From Pelomyxa schiedti (lineage: Eukaryota; Evosea; Pelobiontida; Pelomyxidae): a stretch of DNA of 64,000 nt. Position 1 is the stretch's first letter, and every line of letters begins with the position of its first letter. Position numbers and translations under genes: made by a program. A model generated the notes under the pieces. The model saw only the letters and a list, made by a program, of their open reading frames with translations. It was not told the origin of the DNA and ran no database searches. Below are positions 14,101 to 25,827 of the stretch, piece after piece. The stretch covers positions 1 through 64,000 of the forward strand of contig JAHLWZ010000848.1 of NCBI GenBank assembly GCA_020536535.1, read 5' to 3'.

Positions 14101-15499
14101 CAAAATGTTGAAAAGCCCCCATTCTGTATATAGCTTTAAGGACTGCTTGAACCGCTGGGTAAATTGTGGAGAATTGGCGATGGGGAGCTCTGAGAAGTAC
14201 AAGCATTATTTGGCAGCAAACTATTTGCACATCAACATTGTATGGGTGAGAATTCAGTACTACTACGACAACTTCCATAAAGCCACCAGAGAGATATGAT
14301 CGGAGTACCTCAAATCCTTTGGAGCGCCGAAGGAGCGCATGCAGGGCAACACAAAGATTGGGTGAAATTATACATGTTTTGGGTGTGCTGCTTAGGTTAC
14401 AGTCGCAGTAACAGTGGCGCTTCAAACATTGCAAAGCTGGGGGAAAAAGTATGTTACTGTCGCCAGTGGCTAAAGCATCTGTGGTGAAGGTATTTGTTAT
14501 CAGTGCCAGCTTCTCAGTGAGTCTTAATGGTAAGTCTATCTTCAAAAGGGTTGCGGCCCACTCCACGTCCCAAGTGCGAGTCCAGCGAAGTTGCTGCCTA
14601 CAATTAACCTGCAACAGCCTGCATACCGCGTTGGCTAGTTCTGGCCCCCCCTGCTCTCTTTGCCAGTCAGACCAAGAACTGAAGTCCCGAATCTTTCTGT
14701 CAACCTCGAACAGGAGGTCCTTCGTGGTGGCACCCACCTTGCGCAACGAGGCCCAGACCTCGCAGGATACAGCCATTATGTGCAGCGAGACTGATCCCCA
14801 TCGGGAAAGCACAGCTTCAACTGCCGCTTCGACCTCCATCGTAGTGTATCGGCACAGACTAACCTGGGCAGCATGTGCCTCGAGAACCAAAAGACTGAGG
14901 CACTGCCCTGCAGGCACAATCACGCTCGGGGCGGGTGCGGTCTTGTATGCCCTGAACGCCCTCACCACCCAGGGGAGCATTCCCCATAATCTGTAGATCA
15001 CGCCCTTGTCGGCGTCGTACGTCTGGCCCTCGCCCTCGCCGTAGCCCTCGCACTTGAGGGTGACCGTGCATGGCGGCGAGGGCTGAGGCGAGGGAGCAAA
15101 CGACGAACGGAGCTTACGGCGGGCGCGGAGCAGGGAAAGCATGGAGTGGAGGGCCGAGAGCGAGGAGCTCAGGCGCAGGCGGTCGATTTCGTGGAGGTCG
15201 AGCTGCCGGGCTCGCCTGCCGTTGCACCCGCCGACGGTCTTGTCTACCAGGGCGATCCAGCGGGCCCAGGGCACCGCGGCCAGCCGCGGGGGGCCGCGGG
15301 CAGGCGGGCCCGGGGAGGCGGAGGCGGCCCTGGGCTCCGGCACTGGCCCGCGGAGGAGAGGGAGGGCGCAGGTGGCCTGGATGGACTGGTACTCGCCGAT
15401 GAGGTCCTTGGTCGCCTGCAAGGCCCCGTCCACATTGCAGGCCGTTGTCGACGAAACCACCGACTCAACGTAGTTTTTGTGTGGCTCCCGATCAGACAT
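11122..15499 (-). CDS. Very large helical-repeat protein with Cys/His-rich C-terminus, function unknown
   Basis: A nearly uninterrupted ~1385-codon frame from ATG at 15499. A 40-nt intron (11306-11345) near the end adds about 60 residues, reading QSGSKVGGQTNSTQKTQ and ending KKWW at 11122. An earlier in-frame ATG at 15541 is possible. Most of the protein is helical repeats of ARM/HEAT type (for example LVNYPRFESHRAVLDTMLSL, TLAAFITSEQSTYVPSEL, VSFNAVWRGIACYFLGSSSG). The first ~150 residues are Ala/Pro/Arg-rich. Near the C-terminus is a metal-binding-like cluster (TLCFACYHFNQFHSCITCDG, NYCRGCIAASHYRHE), resembling ZZ/UBR-type spacing. More Cys pairs follow (CKHCWMQFDRCKCP, CTCGCRQ, SCEQCF). 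I do not recognise the family; a scaffold or ubiquitin-pathway role is a guess. It stands out for having almost no introns. Confidence 0.75.
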
Positions 15500-15717
15500 T
15501 CTCCCAAATGGTTGTAGTAGTACGAATTTTGCACCCCACAACTGCCTCTGCTATCCCCCGAAGATGTGCTCCAGTCTGATGGGAGGGCCAATGATTTTAG
15601 GTGCCTACCTATAATAGGGCCAAGTTTCCCATTTATGCTGTTATTCTCGGATCTTGCCAATAGAAATAGATTTGAAAGATAAACAGACAATTCGACACTA
15701 CACAACGAACCACAGAC

Positions 15718-18700
15718 CTAGGAATTCGCAGCGGCAGCTGTTTCCGGTGCCTTCTCCTCGACGTCTGTTTGGCGTGTGAAACAGAGGGGGCAGTTCAATC
15801 GGCGCTTCGTTCCGGCAATAAGAGGAGCAAAACGGTTGCGTGGCTCGGGCTTATTTGCACCCTCGGCTGGCTTAGCGGGTGCTGTTGGTTCTGCTGCTTG
15901 TTCTTCTTGTGCTTTTGCGGCGGCTTGTGCGGCTACTTGTTGCTGTGGTGAAAGAAATGTGTGAGTGTTGCGGAGTGGATGTGTCTATCGACAATACCAT
16001 GCACTTCAAATGAGCGGCATGACCACAGTAGAAAAATATACAGTTCTCAGTCGTCCTGGGTTGCATGACTTCGGCGGAACATCCCAGGCATTTCACTTTC
16101 ATATTCATTCTAAACCCACGGATCAGGCTGGTAAAAAGCTTGCGGAATAGTTTGACATTGTCGGACTTGAGCAAGGCATTGCCACTAACCCGCACAAATT
16201 CCTACGGTACATGGTGTTACTCCCATAAAGCTTTCCCAATAAAGAATAGAATACTTCAGTACTGTGTTCAGTCAAAAGTTGAATTAGACTGGATTGAATT
16301 CCTTTCGGTATCATGTCTTGTGGGAGACTGTTTTCCAAAGGGACAGTTGAGTACAAAAACGGAAGATAAACGCTTACTTCATCAGCAGTTTTCTGGGATT
16401 CACATGTGCGCCACCCATATTCTTCAGAAGAATATTTATATAATTATACTCTGGAGGCGCCATGATAGCATGTTTAATAAGATCATCCCACAGCTGTGGG
16501 TCCTTCTGTTCCTTGACGAAACGTAGTGCCTAGGGAGGGGTGGTGGCAAACTCAAAACATTAAGGGACGTACATGCGTGATATCAGAAAGCTCCGTCATA
16601 TAGATATGCAGGGCCTTATTAATAGCGCCTGACTTGGTGTAGATGAAGGCTTGCTCCTTGTGTAGTTTATAGTGACAGCAGACTTCGGCACCTAACAACT
16701 CGTTAGAAAACAGGAGAAGAGTACGAACAGTACATGCATCTGCCGGATATGAGTTACTGGCACGTAGAAATCTTATCAAAGAATGTCTTCCATATTCTTT
16801 CTTTGGCGTAGGCACTTGGGAAGTGTCATCGACATTTATTGTTACAGGTGAGGTGGTTGAAGTTGCTGTGGTGGTGGTTGCAGATACAGCTGCATCTGTG
16901 GAAGCCGGTGTGGCTGTAGAGGTGGATGTGGCTGCGGCTGTGGCTGGGTCTGCAGCTGTGGCTGTGGCCTCGTCAGGAGTTGTAGAAAGGACTGTGGATG
17001 TGGGTGCAGCTGTGGTTAATGCAGCCGTGTCTGTGGTTATTATCACTGCAGTGGAAGTTTTATCTGGGGCTTCTGTTGTGGTAACCGCCTCCAACGGCGT
17101 TGGTGCAGCTGGAACTCCGGCCGCCGGAGAGGAGTTGGTAGATGAGTCAGCAGTGGCAGAACTTTGTTCTGCCGGTAGAGAAACGGTTTCTGACGTCTCC
17201 ACAGTGCCATTTCTGTCTGCTGGAATGGTGGCCTTTTCTTGTGTGTCGGTGGATTTTTCAGGTGCTGAATCTGTCGGGATGATCGCTGGTTCGGAGGTCT
17301 TCTCGGGAGTGAGATGAGGCCCCTTTTCTGCTTCTGCACCACCATTCGTAACAGGTTGTGGAGGTTCCATGGGTGTAAGTGCCTCTGAAATAGAGCTACT
17401 TGTCCCTGTAGCTGATAGAATATCTTCAGTGGAAATGACTGTAGTTTCTTGTGTGGAAGAATCAGTGGAAAGCATTGAAGTTGCAGCCGAAACAGCTGTC
17501 GAACTAGCACCACTGAGAATAGAGGCAAAAGAGTCCATTAAATTATCAGACTTCTTCAAATTGGTTTCAGGTGTCACAGCTGACGCAGAAGTGAGAGTAG
17601 TCGATTCAGGTTTTTCGACATGTTCTCCTTCAACAGGGGGGGAATCTGGGAGTTCAGGGCTGGAGTTTTCACTTGCAACCGTGTCAGTTGGAGGAGGTGG
17701 AAGGGCTTCCTGAGGGGGGTAGTTTTCTGAAATGTACTGGGCATACATCTCCACTTGGAGTTTGCTCATTTCAGGGCCAAGATCATAAGTTGAGCCATAT
17801 CTTACAAAGAGTTTGTGCATGTATTTGAGCAAGTGAGGACGAAATTCCTCATTGTTTAATTGGGTCACAACTTGATGGGGCTTATTGAAGTGTTATTCGT
17901 AAAATGAGCACTAAAAATTACATTAATTTTGTCTGCATGCTTAATGAGCATCCTCAATGCTTTTTCAGGATTGATGCTCAGTAAAGCTGCTATTTGGGTT
18001 TCCACAGATTTGAAAAGCTTGTACTTCTTTATGTGGCGAAAAATTGGGCCTTGTCCAGCTTTTAGAAAAACGAGAAGGGCTTTGTCATGCTCGTTGGTTT
18101 TGGAATAGCTTTATGTATTGGAAATGGAATTAGTCAGAATTTCTTTTCTAGAGCTGTGAATGATACATTTCAGCTAGTGCTTGAAGTAGAACTTTAGAGT
18201 TTGGGGTGGCTTCTAAACCTCTGCAGCAGTATATTAATAAAATAACTTTGTGGAACAGCTCACTTGTTGATAACTTCCATGATTGTTGGAATATTGTAGA
18301 CAGTATGTGGCCACTTTTTAATGGCACTCAAAAATGTTGGAAACTCCGAATCTGCAAACGCATCAGACACCGTTCACACCAATGATACTATTTCATACTG
18401 GAAACTAGTGAAGTTAAAACCAGTTCATAGTAAATTGAGTCCAACACGGGATTTTCAGTTGGAATGTATCGGGCGAGATCCTATTTTCAAATTATTTGGA
18501 ACTAATATCATCCTTCCAACCTGCAATGCACCAAGTTCCTCAAAGCGCTGAGTCCATTTCTCCCAAGCAGCTTTATCTTGCCGGAGAATAAGAGGGCACA
18601 TGGACGCAGCTCGCTTTAATTTATTACTCTCTTTGACAGTTAGAGGTTGTAGATAAGACATTTCGCACCTATGAGTTTGGACATGTACAAGTCCCCGACA

Positions 18701-21034
18701 TCACTCAGCTTCCATTTTGTAACCTGATTCTCATTAACATCGATATCCCTAAGTGCCTCATAGAACCTGACAAAGAAAGGAGGGTTAAGAAGAAAAAGTT
18801 ATGTGTTGCTCCGCACCTATGTGCACGCAGAAGGTAGTCAATATGGTCGTCATTGTCACATTTTCCAGCAATAAGAATCTCGTTTGGGGTGACAACATAA
18901 AATGTCGGAGTTGGAATCAATATGAAATCAAACAGTACGTAATCTGCCTATTATAGAGCAAGTTTATTTCTTATACTTTCCCTCATGTTGCACCTTCAGT
19001 GTGTCTACAGCACTCACAGGAAGGGCATCTGCACTGAGTTCTTCTCCTCTTCTATTGATCACGCATAGTAATGGATACGGGTTGTCATTGTCTATGGCGC
19101 GGATAGTAATAAAGAAGTTTCCAAATGGGGCAATTGCTTGAGCCACGTTAGTTGTAAAACACCTGTTATTGATAAATAAACAGTTAAGAGTTCATGTAAC
19201 TGCAAGCTACATTGACGCTTCATGGTGTCCTTTTTTATCCTATAAAATGATAAGAGACATTGAGGTTACTTTTACCTCACCAATTTAATCTTCATCACCG
19301 TTCGATCATAGTTAACAATAAGAGCCGAGTTAGTCTCCCAAGAGAGGCAGCATATGGTACAAGGAGACGGGAAAACTTGCTTGAAGGTTGCCAAATTCGT
19401 CTGAGTGTTAAAAACTACAACTTTATTTGTTGTAGCATACGCAATGTACTTTCTGTAAAGCCATTTAAAAAGCATTTCTTCTGAATAAAGAGTACCCTTT
19501 CCATTTTAGGGCTAAGACATTATCTGGAGATTCTGAAAGAACTTTATCAACAGTGCGTTGCATTCCCATCACTGTTCGAATTTCACGAAGGACCACAGAA
19601 TTTGCAGTTGCAAAGCAAATCTTTTTGCACAGTCATATACATTATTTTAGTTGTCTAGTACCTTTTTCGTGTCCTGGCCAAATTTACGAGAGGAAAACTT
19701 TGGGTGGAGTGCAACAAAAGATACTGGCTTGTGTGCATCAAAGTTCATTGTGCTTATGTTAGGTGGTTCCCCAGCAGACACAATAATATTTCCTTAATGA
19801 TGTGACTGGACACAAGTTTTGGGCAGGAAAACCATCACTATAGCAGCTAGCAACGGCATTGCCAGAAATTTCGGTACTCACATAATTTACTGGGTGGGGA
19901 TTTGGGCTAAAATTAGATTAGTGAAACCATGGTTTTAGTGAGGGAAAAGAAAAGGGAAAAACTTGTAAAATTTCAAAATGGCTCCACTGAGAGGGTGCAT
20001 GTGTGCAATTGTCCCATCAGTACAACCCATGATCTTTAAGCATTGAATAAAAGAAAAAAATGGATGAAAGATAATTTGGCAGGAAGTATACCAAAAAATC
20101 TCTATGACAAACAATACATGAAGGGCGAGGGTGCTGAAGGAGGAATGTTGGTACAGCTCCTGCTCCTTCCTGAAAGTGTGGGTTATTGGAGCATTTAGAA
20201 GTGATATTTTATAAATCTCACTTGCCATTCTCTTGTATTTCAATTGTGGTTCCTCTTTGCCTTCAATTTCCTCCTCCAAGTCCGATTCTAATTCAACTGG
20301 ACTATTTGTAAAAAAACAAAAGTGTGGCCCTATGAGAAGAAACCAGGATCGAAGTGAACTTCTTCTTCTGCTGCATCATCTTCATCTTCATTTTCATCCT
20401 CGTCAACCTCTTCCTCTGATTCAGACCCATCTTCATCACTCTTCTTGACTTTTTGACGGGTCTCCTTTACCATGGCTGCTTTCTTTGCTTTTGCCTGAGC
20501 CAGTAAATAAGAGAAAATAAGTAGTGGAATGATGGAACGAAGCGAACGCACTAGCTCCTTTGGGTCGCCGGTAAAAGTAGACTTTGGTGGCAGGGTCAAA
20601 ACATCGTCTTCTCCCAGGATGCCGACAGTGATATTACTGGTCAATTTCGTCAGTGGCATCAAGCGCTTGTCCAACGCAAGCCGCTGCTCATTGACAGACC
20701 CAAGAAGCTTTCTTCCCAAGCTGAGTGTCGATGAAATTGACACCCCGGTGGCGCTGCCGTTGTCGTCGTACCCAAAAAAGCTAAACCCAAATCCTGACGA
20801 TTTGGTGGACCCGCCCTTGCCGTCGATAACTATTGGAGGCAGCGTAGAGCTCGAAGCGGCCAGGAAGTTCTCGAGAGACTCCGAATCTCCCGTAGGCGCC
20901 TCGGGAGGCGAGGCCGCGGACTCGGCCGACGATGGCGCGCTGGGCGCAGGGGTGTCGATGACAATAGAAGGAAGCGTGAGAGCACTAGATCCGAGGAGAT
21001 CTTCGAGCGAGCCTGTCTCTGGTGCCCCAGCCAT
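15718..21034 (-). CDS. VPS41: VPS41, HOPS tethering complex subunit
   Basis: VPS41 tethers late endosomes to lysosomes as part of HOPS. Minus-strand, multi-exon. The N-terminus (from ATG 21034, MAGAPETGSLEDLL) is an acidic, low-complexity extension of ~240 residues. It splices (HFDP to VELESDLEEEIEG) into the usual VPS41 start PQLKYKRM. The WD40 part follows (YIAYATTNKVVVFNTQTNLA, PYPLLCVINRRGEELSADAL). Then come YVVTPNEILIAGKCDNDDHI and DYLLRAH, matching human YIVSPRDVVVAK and DDHIDWLL. The CHCR repeats follow (KYKLFKSVETQIAALLSINP, YMHKLFVRYG, LIRFLRASNSYPADACTVRT). The C-terminal RING is CLGCSAEV, FYCGHAAHLKC and, after an Ala/Gln/Glu-rich stretch in the next exon, NCPLCF. A Ser/Thr/Ala-rich insert of ~280 residues (about 16820-17720) interrupts CHCR between YAQYISENYP and RHSLIRFL. 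The stop is at 15718-15720. Confidence 0.9.
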
Positions 21035-21206
21035 TTTCCGCCACGAAGAACCAAACAAGAAATCGTTTGGTAAAAACTGGTTGTTTATCTGTTCACTTCA
21101 GCGAAATCCACTGCACTCACACACCGAAAGTCACTTTGAGTTCTGAACGGTGCTTGAGAGTTTCTCTACGTCGCAGTGTGTTCGTGAGCCTTAGAGAGTT
21201 GGCTCG

Positions 21207-22693
21207 ATGCCCCAGTTCCGAAACTGCGTGGGAAAGATGAAACCGAATTCTCCGAAACATCAGAGCAATAACAATACGATGGAGCATGAGGAGGGTATTA
21301 ATAAAGGGGCGGAGAACGGGACCGTAGGGGGCACAGGAGAGCCGAGTAACACGAGCACAGATCTAAGGGAAGAATGTGCACCATCACCTAAACGGAGGCG
21401 TGCGGGACCACTTGTCCAGTCTCCGTCATTGGGGGTTTGTCTTTTTTTTTTTTTTTTTTTTTGGTTTGTTTTAATGACATATTCGTCATACAAAGTAGGG
21501 AGGTGAAGCTGAAGGAAACAAGGATATACTAGTTCAACGCGCCGTAAAAATTCATGAGACGGCAATTTCACACAAAATAGGGGAAGTTCTGGCAGTATGT
21601 CCAAGTACTTCTTTGTGCCAAGCATAAACCAACAAAAAAAGATGAAATGGTTCAACTCTTATTATCTTCCTAGATTGCTGATACTGCCAAGAATGACGCA
21701 ACAACGTATTTTAAGTCCCTTCATCTTATTCTCGATAGATTACACACCAACGCACTCGAGGAAATAGAAAAAAACAAAGCGGTAGCAAATTTCTATAAAG
21801 AGGTGATAGGCCTTACTATCTTCAGGAGGCATTGCAACAACTTTTCAACCCCTGTAAAGCTGTGGCATTATGCCAATCAAAGCAACAAGTACGGTGCCAC
21901 ACTTAGGACTGCATTCCTGTTCAAATTAACCCTACAAGTTCCTTCTCCCTTTGCTCTAGTTTGCCCCCGTCTTCCCTGTAAATAGATTTGAGTTACTCTT
22001 GAAACACTATCTTGGTAGTACGGCTGTTGTAGGTACTTATTTCGCATTTCTTATTCTTCTTACGTATGAGTAGGAACACCATTCACTGCCTTAACACCGC
22101 TTCTTCCTTTAGTTGTACACCATTTACGGTCACCAGACGACCTTAGAGCATGCCGGAATACATGTCTGGCACTGCGCGACGCTGTAGATGAAGGTACAGA
22201 CCAGGCACTTTCACTTTCTAAACTCTAACCTCCGGAGCAGTGTGCCAGCCAACAATCGAAGAGCTAAGTGATAACGTAAGGATACTCACGATACCAGGAG
22301 TGTCATGGCATTGTTCTTCAAGCAAGTGGGAGGAGTACGAGCTCCAAAGCGCGTGGATAGCCGCAATCCACTTCCACTTCGACTTTGTGGGGCTTCTGTT
22401 CCGCCCGTCTACGCTGGACACCGCCAAGTCGGCCACTGTGATGAGCGCCACACTCGTAAGCAGCAGCGGCGCCGCTCTGTCTGACACTGTGACATCGGTT
22501 CTGCCGCCGACGGAGGCAGAGCGAGTCTACAGTGACAACCTGGTCTGGGGGTGGGACAAGTTCGTGACACTCGACCAGTACGACGAAGTACTCACAGAGA
22601 ACGCCATGCACATCCGCGTGGAGGTAAACACAAGGCCCTCTGGCTCCTGATGTACTTGTCACACGACAACACCTAAACAAGATCAGATTTTGA
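21207..22693 (+). CDS. Possible MATH-like domain protein, function unknown
   Basis: Start at 21207 (MPQFRNCVGKMKPNSPKHQS) with a charged low-complexity head (PSPKRRRAG, a possible nuclear signal). A coiled region follows after intron 1, whose tract includes a run of about 20 T: DILVQRAVKIHETAISHKIG, then TYFKSLHLILDRLHTNALEE and QQLFNPCKAVALCQSKQQ. The last third reads RFELLLKHYLGSTAVV, LYTIYGHQTTLEHAGIHVWH, VRILTIPGVSWHCSSSKWEE and NLVWGWDKFVTLDQYDEVLT followed by ENAMHIRVE. The W-x-x-F-x-x-L then M-x-I-R-V-E pattern resembles the end of a MATH/TRAF-C domain, but only weakly. One candidate intron (about 21807-21829) is only 23 nt. The end is either TGA at 22691-22693 after a 50-nt intron or at 22650 without it. 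The gene is probably real; the fold assignment is tentative. Confidence 0.5.
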
Positions 22694-22874
22694 TTTCAAA
22701 ATCCAAAAAGGAAGTGGCTACATTGTGTGTTCAATTCTGTGTTCGCCTAATCCCACTTTTTTTTTTTTGTTCTCTCTTTTCCACACACGAAGTCAGTTGG
22801 CTACTGAAGCGACGCGTAAACCAAACACTAGGCACATAAACAGCACAAATAGAAAAGAGGATATACGTGAGAGA

Positions 22875-25270
22875 ATGAGTAAGTTTGGTGCGCTCAAGTG
22901 CGTGACTTGCGGCAAGTCGGTGTACCATGACCAATTGATCAACCCAGCGCCAACTATCACCATGCACAGAGACTGTTTCAAATGCGTAAAGGTGATATTA
23001 TCACTTGCCCTTTTCTCGTGCTAGTAGTTGAAAAGATTGGAATTTATTTGTTTGCGTTTCTTTTCCTGTGTTATTGTAAAATCTTGTGATCTTGTCAGTG
23101 TTGGATAAATTAATTTTACTCTGAGCGTACTCTTTTCTCTTCTGTATAAGTACTGATATTCACGTAGTGTGGGAAGCAGCTGCATGTTGGCTTCTTTGGA
23201 GAACATGAGAAACAATACTATTGCTTGCATGACTTTAAGGCGCTTTCTGGTAAACCACCTTCAATGGCTGCTGTAACGATGGCAGCTTCTTTCCTTTCGA
23301 AGACAGCTGCAAAAACTACGGCCACCCCAAGTAGTCCTTCTACGGTCAAACCTGCTGTCACTGGAACACCAAAAACCCCTGGTGCACAGTCGACACCAAC
23401 GACCCAAAAGCCTCTCAGCGTTTCCAGCACAATTCCTTCCAGCACACTTAAGCCCGCAACTTCTACAGAGCCTAAAACAACCCCTGCTACAACCACACAA
23501 TCAAGCACACCAACTGAGACTCCTGCTAGTGCTAACAACACGCCATCCGAAACTCATACTCCAGCGCAAACACCTTCTACACCTTCTCAGCCGGAACCGG
23601 AGCGCTCATCACCAACTTCTAAGCCTGCTGTTTCTCCTACTCCTGCAACCAGCACTCCTGTTCAGGCACGTCTGAAAGGAGCACTTTCCGCTTCAGCACC
23701 TCTTACCGGAGGAAGTTCTACAACCGCCAAGCTGACTTCTGCAACCCAAGGTAACAACAGTTACCTCTCCTTTGATATGCTTACTTTATTTTAGTTCCTT
23801 CTGCAGGATCAAATATATCACTGATGGGTTCCGAGCTGGATCTCAGTGCACGGCAGGAAAAAGCCCATAAAGAACCAATGTGGGATGGTGTTGGTAGAGC
23901 TCCAGGCCTTGACATTTGGCGAATAGAAAATTTTCAAGTAAAGCGATGGCCAAAGGAACAATACGGTTCACTCCCTTTTTTCCTTTCTATCATCAACAAG
24001 ATTCAGGTTCTTTCTTTTCTGGAGACAGTTACATTATTTTAAGCACCACGGGGAGAGGAACAGGTTTGAGCTGGGATGTTCATTTCTGGCTAGGTGAATC
24101 CTCTACACCAGACGAAACAGGGACAGCTGCTTTCAAAACTGTGGAGCTGGTGTGCTTTTTGTTCAAGTTTGGGCTTTTCGTAACGCCCTCCCTCAGTATG
24201 ACAGCTTAGGTGGAGGTCCTATCCAACACCGCGAAGTACAAGGACACGAATCTTCGAAATTCCTGAGTTACTTTGGGGGATCCATCACAATCATGGAGGG
24301 TGGAATTGATTCTGGGTTTAAGCAAGCCGAAGAGGTTACAACTGTTGGGGCCAAAATGGAGCCAGTGCTTTACTGGATCAAGGGTACCAGGCGTAGGTGC
24401 AAAGTCTCCAAAGTGCCAACTTCCCGCGACAGCATGAATACTGGTTGTTTGAATTCAATAAATGTGTAACTCTAATTCTCAATACAGGAGGTTAATGACC
24501 TTGGTTTCCTACCTTTCCTCACCTTTGGTTAGACGTCTTTGTTTTGGACCTTGGTACAAAGATATTCCAGTGGAATGGCTCCGGTTCGTCAATGATAGAA
24601 AGAGCTAGAGCACATGCAGTCTGCAATAGCATTTCTTTTTCAAGAGCTGGATTCTGTACAACAAGCACAATTGAACATGACGCCACGGATGAAGAATTCT
24701 GGGGTATAAGCCCACACAGTTTTCTCCTTCACATTTATCTAATTTCTCTGCCATAGCTCCACTTGGAGGCCGTGGCCCGATTAAGGCAGCTGAAGAAGGA
24801 GGACGCGATGATGAAGTGGAAGCTCAATTGGCAACAAAGCCACCGGCTACCTTGTTGCACTTATCAGATGCCTCTGGAACTATGACTTTTGATCTTGTAG
24901 CCACAGGTATTAGTGTCCACTTTTCCCCCACCTACATTTCCCTCAGTCCTTGCGAAATAATACTTACCTCTCTCAACAGGTAACCTCCGCCGGAAAATGT
25001 TGGACTCTAGTGACGCCTATGGTGTGTTGTTTCTCCAAATTGCACCTCTTACTCTAACCCCACTCCAAAAAACCTATTACAGTTTTGGACATAGGGGAAG
25101 AAATATTCGTGTGGATAGGGAGGGGAGCCAGTGTGAACGAGCGAAAATTCGCAATGCAGTATGCAGTCCAGTACCTCCAATCCTCAGGCAAATCGGTGTC
25201 CCTGCCAATTTCGTGCATCAATGAGGGCAATGAACCTGAGGGATTCTTCACTGCCTTCATCTACGAGTGA
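22875..25270 (+). CDS. LIM domain fused to three gelsolin-like repeats
   Basis: Probable Ca-regulated actin severing/capping protein with an N-terminal LIM. Exon 1 (22875-22991) gives [16 protein letters not shown], then HRDCFKC. After a 176-nt intron, [20 protein letters not shown] and HDF complete a single LIM zinc module (C-C-H-C / C-C-C-D pattern). A ~180-residue Thr/Pro/Ser linker follows. Gelsolin repeat 1: [58 protein letters not shown]. Repeat 2: [40 protein letters not shown]. Repeat 3: [33 protein letters not shown], then GFFTAFIYE and TGA at 25268. The three-repeat size is that of severin/fragmin. Splice joints read cleanly in phase. No villin headpiece is present. The LIM may target the protein to adhesion or cortical structures (inference). 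Confidence 0.88.
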
Positions 25271-25452
25271 GGGTTGAGAAACATTCCCAAAAAACACCAA
25301 AACCAAACAATACAAGTACAACAGCATTTTTGTTTTGCTTTTAAATATCCTGGGGTGATCAAAATATGGGAGCGTGGTATTCACAGTTACAGGAAGAAGA
25401 GTGCCCACGAAGCTACTACAGATCCTGGCGTTTGTGGTGGGGTGCCTGATCG

Positions 25453-25726
25453 TTACATAATGCAAGGCGGAGCTTGGCGCAACATCTGCTCGACGTACTC
25501 GAGTGGATCTGCCGGCTTAGCTTCCACCATTTTGATGCATATTTGCGCAAACACCTCTGTAGTTTTTTTTTTAATCAAAAACGACAAATTAGGGCGCATC
25601 TTCAACTGGGGCAGAAGTAGAACCATTCAGTCTGGACTGCTGCACAAACTGCTCGAACTTTTGTGATCTCTTCTTACTGACTACGGCAGCACCAACACCG
25701 ACGCCACTCGTCGCGGCACTTTGCAT
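25453..25726 (-). CDS. Small Dpy-30/RIIa-like docking protein (candidate)
   Basis: A two-exon small protein of about 70 residues, read from ATG 25726: MQSAATSGVGVGAAVVSKKR, then SQKFEQFVQQSRLNGSTSAP. A ~50-nt intron follows (acceptor ACAGAG), then VFAQICIKMVEAKPADPLEY and VEQMLRQAPPCIM, with TAA at 25453. The helical segment ending K-P-x-D-P-x-E-Y-x-x-x-x-L is the signature of Dpy-30/RIIa dimerisation motifs, which dock on AKAP-like helices, often in cilia or chromatin complexes. It is head-to-head with the NDPK-Dpy30-AK gene, which contains a similar K-P-A-D-P motif, so shared expression is plausible. The first helix of the motif is short, so this could be a diverged relative. The real splice site is one of several choices. 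Confidence 0.5.
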
Positions 25727-25827
25727 TTTTCACGTTTTCGCGAAATTCGCGTTTGGTTTCGTTTTGTTGTTTTTGTTGGTTTTTGGCGCGCAGTGGGAAA
25801 ACACTGAGGTGGTGTGATGCTGTTGTG
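25727..25827. promoter_or_regulatory. Shared bidirectional promoter region
   Basis: Only 101 bases separate the start codons of the small Dpy-30-like gene (-) and the NDPK-Dpy30-AK gene (+). The stretch is rich in TTTTG/CGAAA motifs (TTCGCGAAATTCGCG near 25736 is a partial inverted repeat). It must contain both 5' leaders and promoters; no specific factor site is recognised. Confidence 0.4.

Noticed and set aside
15769-15951. Plus-strand small Cys/Leu-rich membrane protein
   Set aside because: Antisense to the VPS41 RING exon, whose spliced frame closes correctly with NCPLCF.
16823-17317. Plus-strand 164-codon Val/Ala/Ser frame
   Set aside because: Antisense of the low-complexity insert of VPS41.
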